Shown: positions 8,373-16,730 of the stretch, piece by piece
Layout of the letters: the number at the start of each line of letters is the position of its first letter
Position numbering within the stretch: the stretch's first letter is position 1
DNA from: Saprospira sp. CCB-QB6
Lineage (GTDB): Bacteria; Bacteroidota; Bacteroidia; Chitinophagales; Saprospiraceae
Direction of reading: 5' to 3'
Assembly: GCF_028464065.1 (NCBI RefSeq)
Contig: NZ_CP116808.1
Location: 3,997,501-4,061,500, forward strand
DNA length: 64,000 nucleotides
Notes under the pieces: model-generated
The model's database searches: none
What the model was told of the DNA's origin: nothing
The model's input: only the letters and a program-made list of their open reading frames with translations
Program-made: the position numbers and the translations under genes

Positions 8373-9398
8373 ATGATGGATTTTGCGGCGCGCAAGCAAG
8401 CGCTAATTGATTTGGGGCAATTGTTGGCCTCTGAATATGGGCAGGGAGAAATGCGGAAACATTTCCCTTTGGCTTATCGACAAAATGGTTGGTTTCGGGC
8501 GGAGGATAGCCAAAAAGCTTTGGATGCCTTAATCAATAACTATTTGGCGGAGGCGGAGCTCAACGCTTTTTTGGCCAATTATCAGCCAGAAGATTATCCT
8601 ATTAGTAAGCGAGTGGGGCTGGTTTTGGCTGGCAATATTCCTATGGTGGGTATCAAAGATATTTTGCTTTGTTTTTTGGCGGGACATAAGGCCCTAATTA
8701 AGTATTCGTCTAAGGACGCCGTTTTGATTCCGGCTCTTTTGGCCCTTTGGAAGCAGCAGCAACCCGCTATTGAACCCTATTTTGAGGTGGTCGATCAGCT
8801 TAAGAATTTTGATGCGGTGATTGCTACGGGCAGCGATAATTCAGCCCGTTATTTTGAACATTATTTTAGCAAAAAGCCGCATATTATCCGCAAAAATCGC
8901 AAGTCTGTAGCGGTCTTATCTGGAGATGAAACGGAGGAGGAAATCTTGGCCCTAGGTCGCGATATCTTCGATTATTTTGGTTTGGGCTGCCGCTCTGTGG
9001 CCAAAATTTATGTGCCCGAAGACTTCAAGTTTGAGCAGTTTATGCAGCGCCTAGAGGCTTTTACGCCCCTAGAACACCATAGCAAATACCGCAATAATTA
9101 CGACTATAACCGCTCTTTGTACTTGCTCAATGGCCAAGAACATTATGTGAATGCGGTGCTTTCGCTTTTGCCCTTGCCCGCCCTAGAATCCAGAATTGCG
9201 AGTCTGCATTATGAGTTTTATAGCGATTTAGAGGATCTAGAACAAAAATTAGCCGAACATTGGGACAAAATTCAGGTTTTATTGAATCAGAAGCTTCCCA
9301 TTGAGCGCCCCTCAGTGGCTTTTGGGCAGGCACAGCAGCCCAAATGGACCAATTTTGCCGACGGAAAAGATACCCTAGCCTTCTTGCTAGGCCTATAA
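8373..9398 (+). CDS. Acyl-CoA reductase, LuxC-like
   Basis: The 341-residue protein matches the LuxC-type acyl-CoA reductase family (aldehyde dehydrogenase-related fold), which reduces acyl-CoA or acyl-enzyme to the aldehyde with NADPH. The conserved block KRVGLVLAGNIPMVGIKDIL lies near residue 85. GLGCRSVAKIYVPE near 205 holds the likely catalytic cysteine that forms the thioester. The gene starts ATGATG; either Met could be used. It carries no neighbouring lux-type transferase or synthetase, so it is not evidence of bioluminescence; in Bacteroidota such enzymes are usually unassigned. The next gene, 60 bp downstream on the same strand, is a pterin synthase. Confidence 0.85.
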   Translation: MMDFAARKQALIDLGQLLASEYGQGEMRKHFPLAYRQNGWFRAEDSQKALDALINNYLAEAELNAFLANYQPEDYPISKRVGLVLAGNIPMVGIKDILLCFLAGHKALIKYSSKDAVLIPALLALWKQQQPAIEPYFEVVDQLKNFDAVIATGSDNSARYFEHYFSKKPHIIRKNRKSVAVLSGDETEEEILALGRDIFDYFGLGCRSVAKIYVPEDFKFEQFMQRLEAFTPLEHHSKYRNNYDYNRSLYLLNGQEHYVNAVLSLLPLPALESRIASLHYEFYSDLEDLEQKLAEHWDKIQVLLNQKLPIERPSVAFGQAQQPKWTNFADGKDTLAFLLGL

Positions 9399-9444
9399 TT
9401 TTATTTGATAAAAAGGCCCCTTGACTGTTTCTCAAATGGGCCAA

Positions 9445-9451
9445 AAAGGAG
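9445..9451 (+). promoter_or_regulatory. Shine-Dalgarno site deciding the pterin synthase start
   Basis: AAAGGAG lies 7 bp before the ATG at 9459. This is unusually good for Bacteroidota and supports that start over a TTG at 9405 in the same frame. Confidence 0.6.
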
Positions 9452-9458
9452 ATGCAAT

Positions 9459-9875
9459 ATGCTTGTATACCTCAGTAGAAGAGAAAGTTTTAATGCGGCC
9501 CACCAACTTTGGGTGCCTAGCTGGAGCGAAGAAAAGAACTTTAGAATGTTTGGAAAATGCGCCAACAAAAACTTTCATGGCCATAATTACGAGCTTTGGG
9601 TAACCCTCAAGGGCCAACCCGATCCCGTGACGGGCTTCCTTATGGATGCCAAGGTGCTGGCCAAACTCATGCGCGAAAAAGTAACCGACATTCTGGACCA
9701 CTCCAATATGAATATGGACCCCAACTTTTTGCCCGAGGGCGTATTGCCCACAACCGAAAATTTGGTTTACTATATCTGGCAAGAGTTGGCGCCCTTCCTG
9801 CCCGAAAACTGCCAACTACATTGCGTGAAATTACAAGAGACCCCAAAAATTTACTGCGAGTATTTCGGCGAGTAA
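9459..9875 (+). CDS. queD: 6-pyruvoyl-/6-carboxy-tetrahydropterin synthase family enzyme
   Basis: This 138-residue zinc enzyme acts on 7,8-dihydroneopterin triphosphate. In bacteria it usually gives 6-carboxy-5,6,7,8-tetrahydropterin for queuosine (QueD); the tetrahydrobiopterin route is the alternative. Zinc ligands are His15 (FNAAHQLW), His40 and His42 (NFHGHNY). The catalytic Cys34 lies in FGKCANKNFHGHNY, the LDHSNM block gives Asp80/His81, and Glu127 (KLQETP) binds the pterin. The Cys-x5-HGH spacing fits either branch, so the symbol is tentative; no other queuosine gene is in the window. A strong terminator follows. Confidence 0.9.
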   Translation: MLVYLSRRESFNAAHQLWVPSWSEEKNFRMFGKCANKNFHGHNYELWVTLKGQPDPVTGFLMDAKVLAKLMREKVTDILDHSNMNMDPNFLPEGVLPTTENLVYYIWQELAPFLPENCQLHCVKLQETPKIYCEYFGE

Positions 9876-9900
9876 ATTAGGCTATACATAAGCTATAAAG

Positions 9901-9939
9901 CCAGTTGATGATTATTTTCATCAGCTGGTTTTTTTTTTT
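9901..9939 (+). terminator. Rho-independent terminator fused to a repeat element
   Basis: CCAGTTGATGA, loop TTATTT, TCATCAGCTGG, then a run of T. The T-run passes without a gap into GGGGCC of element R4, a clear case of an element abutting a T-tract. Confidence 0.9.
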
Positions 9940-10060
9940 GGGGCCTCCGCTGCGGCTTCGCCTTGCGGCGCTACGTTTCGCAGCTCGCAGGTCTGCTCGG
10001 CCCTGCGGCCTTAGCGGCCTCGGTCTGCGGCTTCGCCGCACTGCTACACATCGCTAGGCC
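9940..10060 (+). repeat. GC-rich hairpin-mosaic element, copy R4 (+)
   Basis: It starts GGGGCCTCC directly after the queD terminator T-run and ends CATCGCTAGGCC. Its third hairpin GCGGCTTCGCCGC replaces the usual GGCC-loop-GGCC and is shared with R3. Confidence 0.9.
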
Positions 10061-10212
10061 ATACTGTAGGTTGAAACCCCTCAGGAATTTAACTTTTCGG
10101 CTCCTCTTTTTTAAAAAATAGAATTCTTGGTCGTAACCTTTGGACCAAAAAGAGATTAAAAGAACAGATGCGCAGTTAAATGCTCTTTTCCAAAACAAAA
10201 TCCTAAGCCATT

Positions 10213-12411
10213 ATGAGAAATATCCTTTTTGTTCTCCTCGCCAGCCTGAGTTTCTCCGCTTTTGCCCAAAATTTTGAGCAGTCCGTTTACTTTGAATCGG
10301 GCCAAGCTCAATTGACGAAAAAAGCAAAAGCAAAGTTAGAACAGCTCTTGGCCCAAAGCCAAGAATATCCCGATCTTGTTTTGGACCTCAAAGGCTTTTG
10401 CGATGAAGTGGGTAGCCTGAGCTATAATGAAGACCTCGCCCGAAGAAGAGCCCAGGCTGTGGCCAAGTTCCTAGAAGCAAAAGGCTTGAAAACCGCTAGC
10501 TTTTCGCTAACAGCTAAGGGAGAACTGCAAGAAGGCGATTGGGCCGAAAATCGAAGAGTAGAGGTCCGTTTGCAGGCCTTTCAGCCCAAAAACTGGGAGG
10601 AGTTCTATAGCTTTATGGACCAACGCATGAAGCAAGAGTTCTGGATCAATCCCAATAGAGATACCCTCATTATTGGCGCCAACGGAAGCCAGTTGTTTAT
10701 CCCCGCAGGCAGTTTTGTTCGGGCCAATGGCCAAGCTGTAGTAGAGGACAAAGTGAAAATCGAGCTGCGCGAAGCCCTTAGTCTTAACGATATGTGGATG
10801 CAAAACCTACAAACCCTAGCGCCTGGACATGAATTGATTGAAACAGGCGGCATGGTGAATATTCAGGCCCAAGATCTCAATAAGAAAGACTTACAACTGG
10901 CCCCCAAAGCTAGCCTTAATCTTCGCCTTCCCTCAGATGAACCGCTAAATGAAGGCATGCAAGTCTTTTATGCTGATAGAGACATTAGTCAAACTACAGA
11001 AGATATTGTTTGGGAAGCTTCAGGGACCAAAGTCAAAAGCTATAATTTTGAGAAGGATCCGCCCAGCTTTAAATTTCATCTACTTGACCTAGACTCTATC
11101 CGCCTAATTGCCGAGCCGCTAATGCCTAAAATTGGGTACCTTTTATCTTTACCCCAAAAGCCTAGAGAAGTGGCGCCACTAGAATACATAGAATTGCCTG
11201 TAGTAGATGAATCGGCCATTCGCAGCGAAAACCCTAAGAAGCGCTTTGAAAGCGATAAAAAATATGAGGGCCGTATTGCAGGCTTAGTTAAAAAGGCGGA
11301 GAAATACCGACTACGCATTGGGAAAATCAATGAAGGCCGAACTAAAACTTATGAGCAAGCCCAAAAACGTTATGAACAGGCTCTAATCCAATATGAGAGT
11401 AAGATGGCCGCTTATTCTGCTCAACAAGATAGTATCAATTTATTGATTGAAATAGCAAAAAGACAAGGAGCAGAAATAAACCAATGGCTACTCGATTTTA
11501 AATGGTCTGTTGCTTTTAATGAAAGCCTAGTGGGCCTTATTGGAAACACAAAACAACTACAACGCTATCAAGATTACTTGATGGAGGAATGCAAGCAATT
11601 GGGCTTTGAAGAAGAAGTACAAACCCTTTTGACCTTAGAAAAGGAGGCTAATCAACCGGCTATATTCCTTCAATTGGCTAGTTCGCTTAAAAAGTGTATT
11701 AGTGCTAATTATAGCTTCAATAGAAACTATAAATTAAATGAACTTCGTAATGATGTAATGCGGGACCTTTTCGTCATCCAAAGCCGAGAGGAGCGAAGTC
11801 TGCAAAGTAGATTGGCTCTGGAGACTAGTGAGCGTCTTCATAAGGTGTATCATCATGCGGATATGCTTAATAAAATGATTGCCAACTACAATGAGGTACT
11901 ATCTATTACGGGCTTTAACCAACAGGCTAAGGAATTGCAAAAGGTCGTAGAAAAAATGGACCTGATTTATGAGAAGGTCATTGATGAAAAAACAGAAAGA
12001 GGGCTGATTTCTCCCAGTTTCCAAACTCGCCGCATCCTCAACAGTATGCCGATTAATCGCTTGGGCTGGATTAACTGTGATCGCTTTATTAAATTAAAAG
12101 AAGAGGAAAAAATGTTGGCCCAAATCGCCGCTCCAGAACTTCAGAACATAGCGAGAGAGAAAGTGAGTACTAGCTTTAGCAAAACCCGTGGGTTGATGGC
12201 TATGTATTATAATAAAGAAACAGGCAGCTATCAAACTCCTGGACAAGTAGCCCGCAGCGAAAAAATGAGCATTACGGCTTTGCGTATTCGCGAAAATGGA
12301 GGAATTGAATTCGCTCAAATTACTGCTTATCCTGAAGACTTGGCCCAGCAAACCCTAACTTATCGGCCCATTAGCTTTACAGAGTTACGTACATTAAGCC
12401 CTAATTTTTAA
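10213..12411 (+). CDS. Secreted OmpA-domain protein with long helical C-terminal region
   Basis: The 732-residue protein starts with a signal peptide (MRNILFVLLASLSFSAFAQ). Unusually, an OmpA-like peptidoglycan-binding domain follows at once (about 22-125) rather than sitting at the C-terminus. It begins VYFESGQAQLTKKAKAKLEQ and has the conserved YNEDLARRRAQAVAKFL helix. A beta-rich part follows (IIGANGSQLFIPAGSFV), and from about 360 the protein is largely charged helix rich in Lys, Glu and Gln, probably coiled coil. It should anchor something to the cell wall from the periplasm; partner and function are unknown. It is monocistronic, with a terminator at 12450. Confidence 0.85.
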   Translation: MRNILFVLLASLSFSAFAQNFEQSVYFESGQAQLTKKAKAKLEQLLAQSQEYPDLVLDLKGFCDEVGSLSYNEDLARRRAQAVAKFLEAKGLKTASFSLTAKGELQEGDWAENRRVEVRLQAFQPKNWEEFYSFMDQRMKQEFWINPNRDTLIIGANGSQLFIPAGSFVRANGQAVVEDKVKIELREALSLNDMWMQNLQTLAPGHELIETGGMVNIQAQDLNKKDLQLAPKASLNLRLPSDEPLNEGMQVFYADRDISQTTEDIVWEASGTKVKSYNFEKDPPSFKFHLLDLDSIRLIAEPLMPKIGYLLSLPQKPREVAPLEYIELPVVDESAIRSENPKKRFESDKKYEGRIAGLVKKAEKYRLRIGKINEGRTKTYEQAQKRYEQALIQYESKMAAYSAQQDSINLLIEIAKRQGAEINQWLLDFKWSVAFNESLVGLIGNTKQLQRYQDYLMEECKQLGFEEEVQTLLTLEKEANQPAIFLQLASSLKKCISANYSFNRNYKLNELRNDVMRDLFVIQSREERSLQSRLALETSERLHKVYHHADMLNKMIANYNEVLSITGFNQQAKELQKVVEKMDLIYEKVIDEKTERGLISPSFQTRRILNSMPINRLGWINCDRFIKLKEEEKMLAQIAAPELQNIAREKVSTSFSKTRGLMAMYYNKETGSYQTPGQVARSEKMSITALRIRENGGIEFAQITAYPEDLAQQTLTYRPISFTELRTLSPNF

Positions 12412-12449
12412 TTGCTTAGTAATAATTAATATTTAATAAGAAATTTTTA

Positions 12450-12472
12450 AGCCCTCTATGGAGGGCTTTTTT
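12450..12472 (+). terminator. Rho-independent terminator
   Basis: AGCCCTC, loop TATG, GAGGGCT followed by a T-run, 39 bp after the stop codon of the OmpA-domain gene. Confidence 0.85.
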
Positions 12473-12514
12473 ATGCCTTCAACTCAACTTTTTTCTATTT
12501 TTAGTCTTTAATAG

Positions 12515-13549
12515 ATGTACCTACAAGAATTAAAAATAGCTATGAAGAAGATGAAATTTTATCCCTTGCCGCAAGCTGGTCCTTGGCCTGCGCAAGATCC
12601 CTTTATATTTTGTGCTTATCATGAAGATCACTATCCTAAGGGACAAGCAAATTTAGGTCCTGCAAGCAGTAGCCTAAAAGGGCGACAAATGGGCAGTGAT
12701 TTTAATCCTGCTGCTAATTGGCGGATGTATCACGGCCAACAAATTCCAGGTTTTCCCTACCATCCGCATCGTGGATTTGAGACCCTAACCATTGTAGAAA
12801 AGGGCTGGGTGGACCATACAGACTCTCATGGAGGAGCTGGTCGATATAGTGCTGGTGACCTACAATGGCTAACTGCTGGTCGTGGGCTATTGCATTCAGA
12901 AATGTTTCCCTTGGTGGATCAGGAAAAGGATAACCCTTTGCGTTTGTTCCAAATCTGGCTCAACTTGCCGAGTAAGCAAAAGATGGTGGATCCTCAGTAC
13001 AAAATGTTTTGGTCGCATCAATTGGTAGAGAAAGAAGAGCAGGGGGCTCGTTTTCGGCTTTGGGCAGGACAGTTTGGGGAGCATAAAGCGCCCAAGCCGC
13101 CAGAGGTCTCTTGGGCCAGTCAAAAGTCTTCAGACTTTATGGTCTTACGAGTAGATTTGGAGGCTGGAGCTAAATTTACACTTCCAAAAGCTAGTTCTAC
13201 AGAAAGCTGGGGCCGCTTATACTTATATGAGGGAGGAGATATTCAAGTGAATGGACAACGAATGCCCGCTAGGCATTACATGAGTTGGTTGGCCCAAGAA
13301 GAGTTGGAGCTAGTGGCTGGAGCCCAAGGCGCCAAACTCTTGTATTTACAAGCGCCTCCTATTGAGGAGCCCGTTTGGCAAAGAGGGCCTTTTGTTATGG
13401 ATTCTCCAGAGCGTTTACAGCAAGCTTTTCAGGATTATCGAGCTGGGAAGTTTGGAACTTGGCCTTGGCCCGAAGATGAGCACCATTTTGGTCTCAAAAA
13501 AGAACGTTTTGCTCGCCATGCCGATGGTCGGGAAGAACGATTGGACTAA
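12515..13549 (+). CDS. Pirin family protein
   Basis: The 344-residue protein has the bicupin architecture of pirins, iron-binding proteins of which some have quercetin 2,3-dioxygenase activity. The N-terminal cupin carries all four expected metal ligands: His83 and His85 in HPHRGFET, and His127 and Glu129 in GLLHSEMF. The first ATG is at 12515, but Met10 or Met13 (MKFYPLPQ) is a plausible start closer to the usual family N-terminus. The length is larger than the roughly 290 residues of classic pirins, mainly at the C-terminus. It is monocistronic, bounded by terminators on both sides. Confidence 0.9.
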   Translation: MYLQELKIAMKKMKFYPLPQAGPWPAQDPFIFCAYHEDHYPKGQANLGPASSSLKGRQMGSDFNPAANWRMYHGQQIPGFPYHPHRGFETLTIVEKGWVDHTDSHGGAGRYSAGDLQWLTAGRGLLHSEMFPLVDQEKDNPLRLFQIWLNLPSKQKMVDPQYKMFWSHQLVEKEEQGARFRLWAGQFGEHKAPKPPEVSWASQKSSDFMVLRVDLEAGAKFTLPKASSTESWGRLYLYEGGDIQVNGQRMPARHYMSWLAQEELELVAGAQGAKLLYLQAPPIEEPVWQRGPFVMDSPERLQQAFQDYRAGKFGTWPWPEDEHHFGLKKERFARHADGREERLD

Positions 13550-13553
13550 GCAA

Positions 13554-13583
13554 AATGGCCCGCCTATTTAGGCGGGCCATTTT
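13554..13583. terminator. Rho-independent terminator after pirin
   Basis: GGCCCGCCTA, TT, TAGGCGGGCC with flanking AAAAT and ATTTTT; a 10 bp perfect stem 7 bp after the stop, usable in both directions. Confidence 0.85.
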
Positions 13584-13695
13584 TGTTGCTCTAAGTTTAC
13601 TGGCCCAGATCGTATTTTATTAGGGTTTTAGCCCTGCGAACTAATACCGCTATTGCTGTAGGTTTCAACCCAAGGTATATATCTCCATCCTACAG

Positions 13696-13986
13696 GCCCG
13701 AAGGGCCGCAGGCAAAGGCCAAATGAAAGCCCTGCCACTTCTATCCTTTGCTTTAATTTCCTGCTATTCTGCGTTATTTTTCTCCCCCATAGCTAGGGCT
13801 ATGCCTTTAAAAAATGCCTTGACTAGCCTGAAATTTTTATCAAAGGATGGCCGAAGCGCAGAACTTCCATTCGGCCTAGGGGCCTGCAAGGGTGGCCGCA
13901 GGCCAGACCCAGCCAGCTTGCTGGCGCAGGGCCGAGCGAGCAGCGAGCCCTGAAACGTAGCGCCGCAGCGAAGCTGCGGAGGCCCC
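13696..13986 (-). repeat. GC-rich hairpin-mosaic element, copy R5 (-), fused to a 190 bp duplicated segment
   Basis: The core is 13890-13986, ending GGCCCCAAAA on the plus strand 10 bp before the imelysin stop codon. The core is a 97 bp inverted copy of R6 (16409-16505) with one mismatch. Upstream it is joined to the 190 bp segment that is repeated at 16745. Confidence 0.9.
13705..13894. repeat. 190 bp direct repeat, left copy
   Basis: It is identical to 16745-16934 except for two C/T- and G/A-type differences. It contains an AT-richer stretch unlike the rest of the mosaic elements. It is open in one frame (about 75 codons with a hydrophobic start), but the frame runs into the GC-rich element and I do not call it a gene. 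Confidence 0.9.
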
Positions 13987-13999
13987 AAAAAACAGTTAT

Positions 14000-15091
14000 T
14001 TAATCGCCATCGTCGGTATTATCAGCATAAGTGATATTGATGCAAAGGACAGCGGGAAGGTCTGTTTTGAGGTAGACCACTTGGTTTTGGGCCTGAGCAT
14101 AAGCGCTTTTGCAGGCTTCAAAATTGTTGCGGATATTATCGGCTAGGCTTTGTCCATTTAGGGCATTGAGGGCCGTGTTGGCCGCATCAAACTGTTCATT
14201 GATGAGTTGGCTAAGTGGGCGACCGTCCTTTTGAACTGCCGTAGCGTCTAGGTAATCGTCTAGTCCTTGGCCATTGCCGCCATTAAAAAGGGCTTGACTG
14301 GCACTTAGGGTAGTTTGGGCCAAAATAAGCGATTGGCCGCTATAATAGGCCTCGGTTTTTTCGGGCGCTGCGATATAGCTGACTTTGGCGCCTACGGGCG
14401 TTCCCAACTTATTGTTTTTGAAGAGCTCGTAATTTTGGTTGAGTTGATTGACCAAAAGGCTGAGGGGGCTGCCCACGGCTAGGCCTTCGGTTGTTTTGAA
14501 GCTATTGGCATAGGCGCTCCAACCGTCTTGGGTCCAATCTACTTTTTGCTTGATTTGTTGACTGACTGCTTTAAGGTAATTTTGGCGAGCCGTATCGGCA
14601 AATTCTGTTAAGATTTGGGCCTCGCTATCGTGATGTAGGAGATAATCGAGGGCAGGAAAGCCGCGAGTATAGGCAAAAGAATCAATTTCGAGATTGTAAG
14701 TTTGGCTGCTAACGGCATACTCTAGGCGGCTCGTAAAGACAGGGTAATTATTGAGGCTGCTGCGCAGTTGATAATCTTCGGCTGGACCAAACTCATAGAT
14801 TTTAGCTGTTTGGAAAGCGATATAGGCGGAAAGCCAACTGCTTTTGAGGGCCTGAAGCTTGCTGGCATCGGGCTGTCCACAAAAAGCATTTACCGCATCA
14901 TTTAGGCTGTCTACTTTAGTTTGTAGGTTGTTATAGGCGGGCGAAATAAAATTATCGGCTACATTTTCGAGCAGGGCCAATTGATTAAACTCTACGGCGC
15001 AGGGATCTTCTGTATCGGAGCCGCAGCTAGAGAGGGTGAAAACCAAGGCGGCTAGGTATAAACCTCCTTGAAGCCATTTGAAATTGAGCAT
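14000..15091 (-). CDS. Imelysin family lipoprotein
   Basis: The 363-residue protein has a lipoprotein signal peptide ending LSSC (Cys23) and should be anchored in the envelope. It matches the imelysin family (peptidase M75-like), all-helical proteins often linked to iron uptake. Typical blocks are WLSAYIAFQTAKIYEFGPA (about 88-106) and GFPALDYLLHHDSE (about 144-157), the latter at the position of the family GxHxxE-type motif; here Asp-Tyr replaces part of it, so peptidase activity is doubtful. It follows the DUF4856-like lipoprotein on the same strand with a possible attenuator between. The pair is enclosed by near-identical repeat elements. Confidence 0.85.
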   Translation of the reverse strand: MLNFKWLQGGLYLAALVFTLSSCGSDTEDPCAVEFNQLALLENVADNFISPAYNNLQTKVDSLNDAVNAFCGQPDASKLQALKSSWLSAYIAFQTAKIYEFGPAEDYQLRSSLNNYPVFTSRLEYAVSSQTYNLEIDSFAYTRGFPALDYLLHHDSEAQILTEFADTARQNYLKAVSQQIKQKVDWTQDGWSAYANSFKTTEGLAVGSPLSLLVNQLNQNYELFKNNKLGTPVGAKVSYIAAPEKTEAYYSGQSLILAQTTLSASQALFNGGNGQGLDDYLDATAVQKDGRPLSQLINEQFDAANTALNALNGQSLADNIRNNFEACKSAYAQAQNQVVYLKTDLPAVLCINITYADNTDDGD

Positions 15092-15118
15092 AGAACGATA
15101 GTTGTAAATTGCTTAAAA

Positions 15119-15154
15119 TAAAAAAACTGGCCGAGTCCGAAGAGCCGACCAGTC
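15119..15154 (-). terminator. Terminator or attenuator between the DUF4856-like and imelysin genes
   Basis: On the minus strand ACTGGTCGGCTC, loop TTCG, GACTCGGCCAGT followed by TTTTTTTA. It lies 28 bp before the imelysin ATG, so it may limit imelysin expression relative to the upstream gene. Confidence 0.75.
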
Positions 15155-15185
15155 AAGAGAATGAACAAAAAACAAAAAACTTTTC

Positions 15186-16304
15186 TTAAAGTTGGTCTTG
15201 AACGCTAGCTAATGCGGGAAAAGCATTGACTAAAGCGGTTTTTGCAGCTTGAAGGTTAGCGCTGCTGCTGTTGTATAGGTTGGCTTGTAATGGATCGGCA
15301 TTATTTCCAATTTGGACCAAAATTGCGTCGATTTCAGTAGTGTTTAGGCTTTGTTGTCCGCCAAACTGTAGGCCATAAACAAAGGCATAAGCTTCTGATA
15401 GAGCGTGATGCAAGACAGCAGCATCTTCGCTAAAGTTGGCAATGGCTTTATTGAGGTAGTGAACGCTAGCGCCAGCCAAAACGAGTTCCCATTGTTCGCG
15501 AGCGATAGCAATTTGGGCATCGCGTTCGTCTAAATCTTGAGCAGAAATAGCGGCACGGCCTTCAATCAAGGCATTCATTAGGTTAGTTCCTGTGCTCAAA
15601 TAAGTTTCGCGGCTACCGTCGGCATATTTGCCCCAAAAGCGGATGCCATTGATATTGCTAGGGTAGTCGGTAGGTACACCAAAATAGCCAAAGGCCTCAT
15701 CCCAGTGGTGTTCCATCTCAGTTCCTTCGCCTTCTACAACTGTTTCGTTATCTACATCCATTTTTCCGCTGCCCATATAAACAGCAGTAGCCTGATAATA
15801 GAAGCAGGCGCCCATAATTCCTTTTTCAATCACTTGGGCCAGTTCCAAACCATTGGCATTGAGCAAGTAGCTGCTTGCACCATCATTGGTTTGCATAATC
15901 CCTGCTTGTCCACTACTTGCGGTACTGTCGGTATACAGACTAGCCAAGGCAAGCGCATCCATTAAGTTTTCCAAAACGGTTTGTTCTGAAGCGACCGTTT
16001 TGCTTTTGAGTTGTTTTGTACTAGCATTGAGTTCGGCTAAGCTAAAAGGCTCATTAGCATTGCTAAACATATCTTTCATGCTGCTGGCATCCAAGGCAGT
16101 TGCACTTACTGCGCTAGCAGATTTGGCATAAGCGGCTAGTTCGCCCAACATATCTAGGCGGTCCGTTTGTCCACTATAACTTACGTTTTCAAAGCTGTAA
16201 GTTTCGGGGACATCATAGCTGTTATCGTCTTTTTTACAAGAGCTAAGACTAAAGCCAAAAACGGCCAAAATAAGTAGGGCTTGTTTCAAGCTCGCTAAAT
16301 TCAT
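15186..16304 (-). CDS. DUF4856-like lipoprotein
   Basis: I place the start at the ATG at 16304 (MNLASLKQALLIL), giving 372 residues; the frame to 16346 would need TTG. The lipobox is SLSSC with Cys22 lipidated. The body resembles the DUF4856 family: helical, with the block EHHWDEAFGYFGVPTDYP near 220 and an NGIRFWGKYADG segment. In Bacteroidota such genes lie next to imelysin genes, as here, suggesting an envelope iron-related role, but no activity is known to me. It diverges from the WYL regulator, with two repeat elements in the spacer. Confidence 0.8.
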   Translation of the reverse strand: MNLASLKQALLILAVFGFSLSSCKKDDNSYDVPETYSFENVSYSGQTDRLDMLGELAAYAKSASAVSATALDASSMKDMFSNANEPFSLAELNASTKQLKSKTVASEQTVLENLMDALALASLYTDSTASSGQAGIMQTNDGASSYLLNANGLELAQVIEKGIMGACFYYQATAVYMGSGKMDVDNETVVEGEGTEMEHHWDEAFGYFGVPTDYPSNINGIRFWGKYADGSRETYLSTGTNLMNALIEGRAAISAQDLDERDAQIAIAREQWELVLAGASVHYLNKAIANFSEDAAVLHHALSEAYAFVYGLQFGGQQSLNTTEIDAILVQIGNNADPLQANLYNSSSANLQAAKTALVNAFPALASVQDQL

Positions 16305-16408
16305 AGTGGTTATATTTTTATGATAAGAATAACTTAACAGCCGCAAATTTATGCTTATCTAAACTAATTCCAAATAAAAATAAGGTTTTTTTAAAAGGAG
16401 GTGGTTTT

Positions 16409-16522
16409 GGGGCCTCCGCAGCTTCGCTGCGGCGCTACGTTTCGGGGCTCGCTGCTCGCTCGGCCCTGCGCCAGCAAGCTGGCTGGGTCTGGCCTGCGGC
16501 CACCCCTACACATCGCTAGGCC
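16409..16522 (+). repeat. GC-rich hairpin-mosaic element, copy R6 (+)
   Basis: It starts TTTTGGGGCCTCC and ends CATCGCTAGGCC. Its first 97 bp are an inverted copy of R5 (13890-13986) with one mismatch. The two copies then diverge: CTACACATCGC here against a run into the 190 bp segment in R5. Confidence 0.9.
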
Positions 16523-16730
16523 GTTTGTCTGCAGCCTAAAGGCCGCAGCCATTTTTGTTGGGCCTTGGTCTTTCTTGCCGCAGCGGCTTAAAAGTCCCTG
16601 CTTTGTTTGTGGGAAGGATATATTTGGTTTTCAGGTCCTGCGGCTTTTAAGCTGCAGGCCAATTGTTGGTGAGGAGCTAGCTGTGCTGTACCTAAATTGG
16701 CTGCTGGTTTCAACCTGCAGCCACAGCTAG
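16523..16730. other. Spacer rich in short hairpins, no gene
   Basis: The stretch between R6 and R7 has isolated small stems, for example CCTGCGGCTTTTAAGCTGCAGG near 16635, and a GGTTTCAACC motif at about 16708. That motif also occurs near 13661 and, inverted, near 10076, each time beside a mosaic element. I see no credible coding frame. Confidence 0.6.

Noticed and set aside
8373-9398. Bioluminescence gene set suggested by the LuxC-like protein
   Set aside because: No luxA, luxB, luxD or luxE homologues are nearby; LuxC-like reductases occur widely in non-luminous Bacteroidota.
13723-13953. Small ORF with a hydrophobic start, present again at 16697-17077
   Set aside because: It lies in the 190 bp duplicated segment, runs into the mosaic element, and its two copies have different C-termini. 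The near-identity is explained by DNA duplication and nothing shows translation.
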